A stretch of DNA of 64,000 bases from Eretmocerus hayati (lineage: Eukaryota; Arthropoda; Insecta; Hymenoptera; Aphelinidae), in NCBI GenBank assembly GCA_029851415.1, contig CM056742.1:54972954-55036953 (forward strand), read 5' to 3'. The first letter of the stretch is position 1; each line of letters begins with the position of its first letter. Positions 1 through 10,309 of this stretch are shown in pieces. The notes below the pieces were generated by a model, which saw only the letters and a list, made by a program, of their open reading frames with translations, ran no database searches and had not been told where the DNA came from. Made by a program: the position numbers and the translations under genes.

Positions 1-2127
1 TCTTGAAGGAAGAGAAGGAAGGCCCATAATCGAAAGATATTGGCGAGGAGAACAGAATGATAGATTTCGACTCTGTGTGAGCGACGATTTTCACAATATA
101 AATTCAATTTGAGTTAGAAGATCCGAGAAAAATGTCTCGTCACGAGTATAACTCTTCCTATCTGAGGAAACGGAATGTAGAACTCCTCTGTCAATGCTCT
201 TAGGTAGCAGAATAGAATTGCATATCAGATGGTAATTGTAGTAGGAGATCGTTCGTGTGTATACAAGTCTATAAGTTCTTCATTTGAGTGTGGGTATAGA
301 ATATGCACGAGAATAATGAGAGGATTATCTCGTCAGATGAATTTTCCATCGTCGAAATTCTCAGAGAGAGCAATTTGGTTTTCACTATATTGTTCCTCTC
401 AGCGAGATCTTCAGATTGTAGATGACACTTTCTCGTCGAAGATAGTTAGTGTTCAAGAAAAATGAAGACTCCCAAAGAAACATATGAGAGTATAATCTGG
501 GAATTTTATTCTCGGAAGAATTGTTGATCCTCAGAGTATTTAGAGAGAGGTTCCCACCATTTCGTTCTCGACGTCGAGATCATTCAATTTTGGGTTAACC
601 TCTTCATGCACGCACCTACTTCCTGTGTTTTCAGACCTTCATTCCCTACTAGATCCTATAGTGGGGATCGTGAGAATCATTTCATGAACCGACCCAAGGA
701 GCATGATCGAGTGAGATGGTTCATCATAATCATTAGCTATAATGGATAACTAATGATGAGACTATGTTCGCAAAAATCATGGGATTTCCTCTACTTTGGG
801 CCGAGGAAGATAATGCGTAAAGTATATTTCCTCCAAAGTCAAGGAGAATTAGAGGAACCCGATCCAAAGATGTGTAACATATGTGGACAAATGCGGGAAG
901 AGGTTAAATTTTTTCGTAGGTATCCGGTGGTCACGGAAAATGCTGAATTGCAGAGTAATTCATTGTTTTGACATGTATGTTGTTCTTCCTTTCCTTCACG
1001 AGTTCTAGTCAATCCTTTGCTCGATCTCTCTGAAATGTTCATGAGTGCTACATGACCACATCGAGGTGTGCTGGGGGGGGGGGGGGGTTCAAAGATGATT
1101 CTATCAAACAGTTTTCGACATATGCGCCTTTGAGAACAAAATTGTCAGAAGTTCTCACAATTTCTTTCAATTTTTGAAAAATATGTTCTAGAATGAGTTC
1201 CTGGAAGAATTCAGAGTAAGGTAATGAAATGGATTTTCCGGCGAAAATTTACATTTCCCAAAAAAACTGCATCTGAATAATATTTCATGGATTTTAAGAG
1301 AATTTGATATCAACCAATCGATTCAAGATTGCACATAAGTAAGCCTTTAGGTCATTAAAATTGAGATGAATAAGTCATAGAGGATGATACGAGGAAAAAA
1401 GGAATATTAATGAAGTGCTATACTATTTTTCGAGTTATCCTTTTGAGGAAGCTTTTTAGTGAGATTGAGGCTATCCAGATTCGGGTTTTTCTAACAATAT
1501 CCGTCGTTTGGTTGGGACGGAATTGCGATGCAGTGGTTTGAAAATGATGAGAATGAAGTCTTCGGTGGAAATTTTGATTTTTTGGAAAATTTGGAATCTG
1601 TCAAGTTTGAATGGAAATATGGTATTAACTAATCGATAGATCATGCAGAAAAAATTCTAGTTTAGGTGACTCGATTTACGGTGGAACCGTGTTAGGAGAA
1701 GATATTCATGTACTGAGAGTCGAAATTTGAGCAATTCCGCTTCAAAAACGCCATGGATCAAATTTGATTGGGAATTGGAAGCTGCCAAATCACTGGGCTA
1801 TCAGGAATTGAATTGTGTCCAACTTGTCGAAAGCCATAAGTTGATAAAGTGAACAGTAAAAGAGGAAGTGTGTCCGGTATGAAACACACGCACACACTCA
1901 TACAATTACGGGCTGAGTGGCGTAAAGATGAGTCTCTGACAGATTCGAGAGGCCTCTAGGAGGAAAAGTGTTACCTACAATTGATGGATTTTGGCGAGAG
2001 GAAGAGAATGGTCAAGGGCTTTCTCAGATAAGAGGAATTCTGTTGAAGGATATATTGGTTCCAAAGAAAAATTTGATCAAATTTTCGTCGGGGTAAAAAC
2101 AAAGCTTTCTCCTTGGAGGAAGCAAAA
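1..2127. other. No recognisable gene; poly-G tract
   Basis: I see no coding region with family features on either strand. The short open frames are not supported by codon pattern, splice sites or recognisable motifs. A run of 15 G lies at 1073-1087. Confidence 0.5.
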
Positions 2128-2520
2128 GTGGGGCGGACCTTGAAAAGCAGTGTGGGGCGGACAATAGAATGGTGAGTGGGCTGATTTTTAATGGCAGTGT
2201 GGAGCGGATTATAGAAGGAGGTGTGTGACGAATTTTGAACGTTGATGTGGGGCGGATTTCAGAAGACAGTGTGAGGCGTACTTTTAACGGCAGTGGATTC
2301 TGAATGGCGATGTGGGTCGGACACTAGAATAAAGAGTCGGGCAGATTTTGAACGGCAGTGTGGGGGGGGGGAGTGGGGTGGAAATCCATATGTTATGTGG
2401 GGCGCCGTGGGTCGATTTTGCGTTATCCGACAGTGTGTGGCGGAGTGGGGCGGTGGGGGACGGAGTGAGGTGGATTGTAGAATGGAGTGTGGGTCGGAGC
2501 AGGGCGGTTTCGGGTGCTGT
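2128..2520 (+). repeat. Degenerate G-rich tandem repeat
   Basis: A phrase close to GTGTGGGGCGGATTTTGAA recurs roughly every 30-40 bases (for example near 2150, 2195, 2246, 2268, 2310 and 2355), with many substitutions and small indels. The strand is strongly G-biased compared with its flanks. Open frames across it are glycine/arginine-rich low complexity and are best read as by-products of the repeat. Confidence 0.6.
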
Positions 2521-3440
2521 GGGATGGAAGATTTAGAAAAAGATCTATATAGTATAGGGAGATATATAGTCAGCTGAGCTATACCATATGCTCGGCGCTT
2601 GTATAGCTATATAGTCGGCTGTATGTTTGGCGCGCATATACATATATGGACAGGTCAATAATTATTGCGCAATACTCCCTGGTTGCCCAGGTCGACGATG
2701 ATGGGGGTTGGATGGGTCGTCGAAGGTGCCGCCCAGGGTGCAGCTCAACGACAGCATCGTCTAGGAAAGGGATTGAAGGGCATGCCCTTTCAAGGACGTG
2801 GGGGGGATTTGATTCAGAATCGGATTTGAATAACCTACTCATACCTTATTAGTCACCTTCTTTGCGCTATGCAGCCTGTGATTATCAGTCTCCTCGCCAT
2901 CACCGCGGGGTGCGTTCACACATATGAAATGCTCATGAGTCTGACATGTATCCGCAAAGTGAACTTCCAAATATGAGTCGTTCATACGGTCTATATACTC
3001 TCTAAAGACGTATACTTGACGAATTCGCTACATGTCTCAACACGTATACTATACCCATCAATATTGCCTGGGCCTTTCGTGTACCAATTTCCATATCGGT
3101 TTGATATTCTCACGTCTCCAACCGTCGGGCGAAGATCCCGATGAGCGGTCATAGTCTCGATTAATCCAATCGCTTTGATGATAAAATCAGCGGACATTCC
3201 GATTTTTTCGAATTCCCATTACATGATGGATAATGTTTGAGTCGATGAGGAGTGCATCTCCATCCCGTGACTAGATCATAAGTCAACTGTCTCCATGGAT
3301 ATTGCACAGAGATGTAGTCGTGGATGTAGTCCTCCATTGGCATCCTAGGTCTATCTCGTTCCTCGATTCCAGTCCTCAATTTCATTCATAAAACCAGGTG
3401 TGCACGATAATACATTCTCCATATAAACGATATTTCTTTC
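2521..3440. other. No recognisable gene
   Basis: Nothing supportable was found. There is a small TA-rich patch of repeated AGTC(A/G)GCTGAGC-like words near 2565-2640. Short open frames overlap on both strands without a family match. Confidence 0.4.
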
Positions 3441-3445
3441 TTCAG

Positions 3446-3867
3446 CAGCAGCCCTCAACAGTACGAATGCGGCCGCTCTACAAGCGAGCCTAGCTACTGG
3501 TCTAGGAGCTAGTCTTGCGACGTCATCACTCTTGAATAGTAGTCTAACCAACGACTTAGCATCGAACCTGGGTAGTTTTCAAGGAGTAGCGAATTTAGCT
3601 AACCTCCAAGCGTCTCTAAGTCAGCCTCATCCTACGTTCAATTCAAGGAGCTTCACGAAACTAGATGATGAAGTTGCATTTGCAAATTCCAGCACTTTCG
3701 TCAACCCATCTCTCAGTAACTCGAGAGATTTAAACAACGTTCTCATCAAGAATCATGTAGATCGCTTGCCCATCAACGTAGTGGCCTTTTCATCCAATGT
3801 AGAACAAATCAGGACCAGGCAGACTAGCAATGGATCTCGCGTGTCAGATACAATCCTCATTGGAAAT
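3446..3867 (+). CDS. Candidate internal exon of an unidentified gene
   Basis: The frame is open from 3427 to the stop ending at 3918. It begins just after a polypyrimidine tract and CAG (3433-3445) that reads as a splice acceptor. It contains a good donor, GTGAGT, at 3868. The encoded stretch (about 140 residues) is rich in Ala, Leu, Ser and Asn, with recurring LAS/LAN motifs in the first 50 residues and a more ordinary mixed composition afterwards. I do not recognise a family, and neighbouring exons were not found on either side. A non-exonic chance frame is possible. The paired splice signals and the biased composition are the only support, and strand and exon status are inference. Confidence 0.35.
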
Positions 3868-3918
3868 GTGAGTATTTGTTTACATGGAACTGTTCATGAA
3901 GATGTAGTGTCTGAATGA

Positions 3919-5456
3919 AATCGACTTTCCTGGGATTGGACATCGTGAAACTATGTAATATCAAAAATTCCACGATGTCCCAACCAGACACTGATCACGG
4001 CACGCGCACTAAATCGCAACGATGTCAGTACTTCTACTTTTTGGCCGTTACGCGAGCTCACGGCTCTTAGGCGTGCTTACCTCACGGGCAATTCACTGTA
4101 TGGCCGTCAGCACATGCAGTCCTTCAGGAGATTGGCTCGGCTGTGATATGGCTGAAAATCACGAGCGCATGAAGCCCAAGTGTTAAGGTGATTCGTGAAG
4201 CGGGTTCCTTTCATACTGCAGCAGGGGAGTCCTGACTCGCCAGGTATGTAGGTGGAAATTTGATGGTCGAATGAACGAAAGGGGAAATTCTTAGAGCTGC
4301 GTTTATTCAATACCGAAATATAAATGACAGAGAGACTGTACAATACTTCGGTGGAGTCCGTCAAAAGCTGAGGTACTCGAATCAGATTGGCGTTAATCAA
4401 TGATAGGTTCAGAGTGGCTTGGAAATTCGTACTGAGAACTAGAAGCCTGGTGCGTGATTCTTAGGACGAGCGTACGTGTCGAGAGCTCGCGATGTACTGC
4501 AATTTTAAACTCGAAACGTACTCGACGGAGGCTCGCGGGAAACTGTGAATCTAAAGGTCCCTGTCAGGGCTCTTGAGCTCTATTCATGGGGGTCTCGCGC
4601 TTCTCCTCCATCCGCAACTAGGAGAGACGCAGGTGAGGTGGAGCAGCGCTTTGTCCTTGCACCTCTCGTATAGACTCGCGGGTGCTAGAGAGTTTTCGCA
4701 ATTTTTCGGTGCTTCTCATAGCTTCTTGAAGCCCTCGTGGTATGTTAGAATATCAGTTATGCATATGGGAAAATCTCACGAACTGGGTGATCTCGCCATC
4801 CGAGACTTTTTTGACGTTGAGGGGATGAACAAACGCGTTTTGCTCTCTCTCCCCGAAAAGAAAGGTTTGTTTTCGTGACAGCAAATTTCTGATAAATTTT
4901 TCCACTCAATTTTATATTTTCTTCAACAAGAGCCGTTGTATCTAAAAAATTCTTAGACCATTTTGTTTCTCTCACCGGAATCTATCGTTGCTAGATCACG
5001 CTTTTCTTCAGGAAGCATCCCAAACCCAAAAGTAGAGTAGAGTTGAGTAGAGTTTTATTCAACTAAGGACTCAAGGCCCCGTGTAGTCGAGGCTACGTGC
5101 TTTACAGTTCTTCACAATATGGGTTGCAACTTTCGAAGATATCCTCCTCTGATTCTGTTTTGAAAAATAAGGGAAAAATTTCGAACGGAATGGAATGAAA
5201 GTCTAGAACAACATATGTCAACACCTATTAGGAAGTCAATCGACTAAAATATATTCGTCTTAAACCAGTAGACATCTGACATGAAAAATATCAAATCACT
5301 ACCACTACAACACCTCAATCATGTCGTGTTTAGATCATGCAGAGATATACAACTCGATGAATTTTGATACACCTCAAAAAGGTATGTGGGTCAAAAGTAT
5401 GGTGGTACATCTGCACTGTTTTTGACAATAATATGAACCATCATGCTTTTGACGCA
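3919..5456. other. No recognisable gene
   Basis: No coding region is supported. The stretch includes one copy of a dispersed repeat (listed separately) and a short AGAGTTGAGTAGAG-type direct repeat near 5033-5060. Confidence 0.4.
4850..5035 (+). repeat. Dispersed repeat, copy 1
   Basis: This segment resembles 56955-57125 in the same orientation. Shared landmarks in order are AGGTTTGTTTTCGTGACA, a CAACAA-containing middle, and GATCACG...CATTCCAAACC-like ends. The copies are clearly diverged with several indels. Function is unknown; it is probably a fragment of an old transposable element. Confidence 0.5.
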
Positions 5457-5460
5457 TATA

Positions 5461-6696
5461 AGGGAGAGTGGGGCAAAATTGGATGGACTCTACAGTGGGG
5501 CTATCTGACGATACTTGGGGATAGGCACGCTATGGGACTTTGGAGTTCAACTATTGAATAGATTGTAAATAAATTTCTAGATCCCTAGGGCTCAGCGTTT
5601 ATACTTTTTAGAGGAATTGAAAAAAAATCTGTCCAAATTCGCCCCGTGCTTTGGGCACTTCTGACGAGTTTTCGGGGCAAATTTGCACAGACTATTATAC
5701 TCAAGTCTTACGGCAATATTCTTCATCTAATTGCGTTGCATATGCTCACCAAAATACGTGGTGATAACCCAAAATCAAGAAGGAATCCCACTTGTGGCCT
5801 TGACATCCTCCCATTGCCTCAACAAGCGGGCCATTTTTATATCATTTTCCAAGACTATTGGAATAGGCACTTCATCGGTGCACTCCCGTCTTCAGCAATC
5901 AGCAATTGACTTGCGGCTTCTAAGAGTCGCCTTTTTCCGTTTTTCTTCATATTGGATATATCCATATTCGCTCTAAGTCAACGATCCAAATGATGGAGTG
6001 CGACAATCGGACAATCGATCCAATGTCAGCGAATGCGACAGTGAAAATGCGGAAATCCAGCACTCTCTTCGAATACATAGAAAGTGACTTCTTGCCTCCA
6101 ATCTGACTCTTATGACCGTCATTGGACATTGCAACTTAACTTTCTCACACATTTTTAATCACCTAACTCACCTTCAACCTCCCGTACTTCGAGAAATTTG
6201 CACAAATGCATATGCGCCTCGATACGCACACTTGTCCTCGGAAAACACGGACATGCGATCGTTCGACCGATTTCAGATAGGATTTAGCATTGTCCAAATC
6301 CGCCCCGTTCAATCTGTCCAAAAATGCCCCCGACGCTCCTTTCCGCAAAATTGCGACTACTTGTGTCCAATTTAACTAGTTTTAACCCACAATGGCTCAA
6401 AATCTTCGTATCGTGATGTGGTTCCTGACTCCTAAGTGGGGATGAAGTCCGTCCAGTTATGCAGAAGCAGCATAAATTCTTGCATTTTCAAAATGAACCG
6501 TGCGACACCCTTGAAAAGCACCTCTATGTCAGCGTATAATCCAAAAATCGTTTCAGGAGGTCTAACCACCATAAAAAGCGTTGTCTCGGATGGTATTGAA
6601 AGAGAGAACTCACGCAACGGAAGCCTAGACTCGCCTCCGACCAAGCTATTAAGCTTGTCCAAATTTGCCCCCGTCCCAGTTCACCCCACTCTCCCC
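5461..6696. mobile_element. 1.24-kb TIR element with TATA duplication
   Basis: The left end reads AGGGAGAGTGGGG and the right end is its inverted partner CCCCACTCTCCCC. Both are directly flanked by TATA (5457-5460 and 6697-6700), which fits a 4-bp target duplication. Just inside, both ends carry GGCAAA(A/T)TTGGA-type sequence in inverse orientation. The phrase GTCCAAATYCGCCCC recurs near 5634 and 6294. No transposase-like frame is present, so this is a non-autonomous element. The superfamily is not assigned. Confidence 0.6.
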
Positions 6697-7599
6697 TATA
6701 CCTTTTTGAGGTATATTAGAGTACGGAATGTTCTAAGTATAGTTATATCGAAGGATTTGACTCGGTCCATGAGAAAAACTCACTAATCGAGCTGAATCCG
6801 CATGCACCACACATCTGAATCATTCGAATGTTCGAATGTTCGCGCGAGCCATTGATCGAATCATCGATTGGTGATGTCCATGCCTTCCGCGCCCCGCCAC
6901 AGCAGAGGACACACTCACACATATGCACACCAATCTCGCATACGCAGCAGAGTTTCAGACGACATAGGTCCGGGCTTGCACATGAGTTGCTTCGGTCGTG
7001 GAATACACTGACTTTGAATGATTGAAAGAAGATACTTATTCGACTCGGAAGTAGAAATTGTTTTGTAACTTTGTTTCTTGGGTTACCAATCACCAAAATT
7101 GAGGAGTAACAGATTGATCCTTGTCCCCTGTTGTTTTGTCGACAATCAAGCATTGAGCTACGCTACGGGGTTCGAGTATTCGCCGCTCTTCTGACACGCC
7201 CTACGTCACGTCCGTCAAAACACTTTGATAAACGCGATCTCGACCTCGGCAAAATACGATTGCTCTTATTCCAACAGAGAAATGACCAATCGCAAAAAGC
7301 CAAAGTTCATGTTGAAGAGCTTCTGATTCTGAATGATTTTGATACGGGGATGTTGTGTCTTTGAGGTCGGCAATGATGATTAATGTATGTTCGAAAATAA
7401 TGAAGAGGTTGGAATCCCCAACTTCGGCGTATATGCCACAGCGGAGCTGCTCGCAGGCTTCGCCATACTTTCGAGTACAAAGATAAAGATATCAGACTGT
7501 ATTATCAGTTGCAAAGCAATCAACAAACTTTATGACGAACAAGAATCTGACCAGACCGTGATTTCCACCAGGAAATTTCAGAACGCAGTCGTTTGAATT
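6697..7599. other. No recognisable gene
   Basis: Several open frames overlap on both strands but none carries a recognisable motif, and no splice structure stands out. Confidence 0.4.
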
Positions 7600-8765
7600 T
7601 CCTAGTGTTCCTCCATCAAATGAAGGAAGGAGGTGGAGTTGGAGGACTTGCTCCCATAATTATCACGGATTTTCTCTGTTAGCTTATTCCATAGCTTGAT
7701 GGTTTTTACTAGGACTGAATTCTCATACATATCTGAAGCAAACTCTGGAACAATTATGTCCAGCGAGGAAAGGCGTTTGGACCCAAGCTTATTAAGTGGA
7801 CGGAAGACGAGGTTCCCGTAGGTATCCAGGCTTCGATGAGGCTAGTATCTTGGCCAACAGACATAAACATAGGAAACCCCGTCTCAGAGCGTATGGCATG
7901 ATCCTCAAATTCTGATGATACGGTGGAAAGTGATCGGATTTCTTATGACACAGCAAAACGCTCGGCTGCGATTTTACACCGTGAGAGTTTCCGAGTTAAC
8001 TCCTTATACAAGTTGAGGAACAAGCCTTGACAGTAGTCTAGGTAGGAGAATACTAGGGATTCAACTAGACCCATCCGCGTAGCCTTAGGCCTCACCTCAC
8101 ATACGAAGACTACTCAAGGCAGAGAAACAATTCCTTGACACGCGAACACACTGTTCGCGTGAGCTGAGGCAGTTGTCCAACGTTACACCTAGCAGTTTTA
8201 TTGAGTCACAATAATCGATGGGCTGCCCATCGATTCCAAGCTGGGGAATATTCATTCCTCTCAGTAGGTGAATGAAGTGCCGTGATCCGAACCAGATGAA
8301 CCTAGTCTTGAAGGCATTCAGTCCCAGTCAATTGAGTACTGCCCATTCCTTAAATAATCCCAGGTCCCCATTGACAAATTTAACAATACCCTGACTTCGT
8401 CCACAGTCCCATGATAATATATCACCGAATCGTCTGCATAAAAGTGCGATGTGCAATGTCGACAGACCAGAGCTGCATCGTTAGCGTATAGAGAGTAAAA
8501 TGGCGGGCCTGCTTCAAAACCCTGCTGCACGCTAGCATGCCGGATCAGGGGGTCAGATAGTGACCCATCTTGTAGTTTCACTACTTGGGTAGGATTTGAC
8601 AAAAATGATTCAATCCACGCTCATGGTGAGTCGGAGAACCCAGATCCCTGTTACTTTTCTGTAAAGAGGGAAATGTTGACGGTGCCAAATGCACGCGAAT
8701 AATTCAAGCTGACCAGCAACCTCACTTTCTCCTGATCTGTATTGAGCGATCTCAATATACCATGA
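7600..8765 (-). pseudogene. LINE ORF2 reverse-transcriptase fragment
   Basis: Read on the minus strand, this is the middle and C-terminal part of a non-LTR reverse transcriptase. From 8765 downward there is a degenerate motif A (NYSRAF where DFSxAF is expected), then a QG..GPPFYSLYAND stretch, the FYADDSVIYY catalytic motif (near 8430), an LGVTLD-like thumb segment (near 8190), and finally the VKTIKLWNKL region typical of the C-terminal part (near 7680). Several stops and frameshifts break it, and the first catalytic Asp is lost. It very likely belongs with the ORF1/ORF2 start at 9690-10305, with the endonuclease region mostly deleted or scrambled. Confidence 0.8.
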
Positions 8766-9065
8766 CGATCTAAAGAATAACGTAAGTTGCGCATCTCTAC
8801 ATGTACATATCTATCATATGTTGTACACAATATGTTATGTAATTTTTATCTATCTTTGTATGTTAAAACAGAAAAACCCAAGCCTGATGAGGTCCACGAA
8901 TCTTTGTGGACTAAACGCTGTAATACAAGTTCCATCACAGAATTTTGGGTATTGATTTAATTCCCCACCGTCCTTCAAGATCGATAAGACACCAACTTCA
9001 ATATTTATAATCAAGGACGAAAAATCTACGATATCTCTCACTCACACTTTTCAATTAAACAGCGG

Positions 9066-9665
9066 GTCCCAACCACGATTCACTGATACAGCTAGTTTTG
9101 CGGCAAATGCGCGCAACTGCGAAAGACCCACCACAGGTGCAAGTAGACAAAAGTAGCCAAGAGTGGCCTTGCTAAGATTTGAAAGAGTAGCATTTGTGGA
9201 GCCATGTTCTACTCCAAACTAATTTACCGCCGCTGGAATCTACTTCTGGCTACTGTAGAGCTTGACCCTGAGCCGGACCCAACAAGCGACCAACAGTAGT
9301 CAAATAGTGGCTCGAAGTAGCCATGAGTGGTACATACAGATGAGAGTAGTTAGAAGTAGCCAATATTAGCTGGTATTGGAACCGAGCGCAGGACAACGCT
9401 ACTCTCTCACCCTTTACGGACCTTTCGCGACTACTTCGAGATACTATTTGATTACTTTTGGTCGCTTGTTGGGTCCGCAACACAAGCTCTATTGTAGCCA
9501 GAAGTAGCTTCCAGTGGCGGTAAAGTAGTTTGGAGTAGAACACGGCCCCACATATGCTACTCTTTGAAATCTCAGCTAAGCCACTCTTGATTACTTCTGT
9601 CTACTTGCACCTGTGGTGGGTCACTCGCAGTAGCGCGCATTTGCCGCAAAACTAGCCGTATTAGC
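9066..9665. mobile_element. Foldback element inserted in a LINE
   Basis: Roughly 9083-9665 is a long inverted repeat. Sequence starting GCTAGTTTTGCGGCAAATGC at 9091 is mirrored by the complement ending at 9656, and the arms continue inward through CACCACAGGTGCAAGTAGAC and its inverse. Many internal AGTAGC/GCTACT words are scattered through the loop. The element separates the first residues of a LINE ORF2 (minus strand, near 9690-9790) from its SESWL endonuclease motif (minus strand, near 9070-9084), so it inserted after the LINE. No clear target duplication was found. Confidence 0.65.
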
Positions 9666-9689
9666 CGGCATTGGCCACGGCTACTCCCT

Positions 9690-10305
9690 AGTGAGCCACC
9701 CCTTGGACAAAATCGTTCACATCCAGGATATGCGGAGCCAGTGATTGAGGATTGAGGTGACTGATTCGTAAATCGAGGCTCGTAGCAGCTCTGTCCATAA
9801 TCTATCAACGAGATTTCATGCTCAACCCTCTCCTTGAGAATGGAACATCTAGTCTTATCCTGAGACGAATGAGATACCTGCGAAAGTTTCTGAGCACAGC
9901 AGTTGGCACACCGCAGGTTTGATTTTCTGGAACAGTCTTTAGTCGCATGATATCCTGCACACCTCCCGCAAGCGCATTCATCATTGCTGTTATTCGCCAT
10001 GTGCCCCAATCCTTGGCAATTATAGCATTGGACGATAGAAACATGGTCGTCCACGTGACATGCGGACCATTGAATATGGACGCGTTGTTGGACCATCGAG
10101 ATTTTTCTAATTTCTGGGGAAGTCCCAATCGTACAGGAACAAAATCTTTCTTGATCAGCAGGTTATAGGAAAACGACTCGGAGTTCCTCCAGGGAATGAT
10201 CTGGAATATTTTGCTCAATGACACACTGCAATATATTTTCCTCGTTTAGGTCTACGGGAATATCGTGAATTATAATTCTAGGTTTTGTGTGGGCAACTTT
10301 TCATA
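9690..10305 (-). pseudogene. LINE ORF1 C-terminus and ORF2 start
   Basis: The minus strand encodes the C-terminal part of a zinc-knuckle ORF1, with about three CCHC-like units (CYNCQGLGH, CACGRCAGYH, CANC...HSSQDKTRC). It aligns by eye with the ORF1 at 60880-62223, including the shared HDIPxxL stretch and the closing ISLIDYG. One stop and one frameshift lie upstream of the knuckles. At the end, a second frame opens at an ATG inside the TATGG of the last ORF1 codons and reads RISHLNPQSLAPH, matching the start of ORF2 in the other copy. ORF1 is RNA-binding in this group; this copy is dead. Confidence 0.8.
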
Positions 10306-10309
10306 TATG

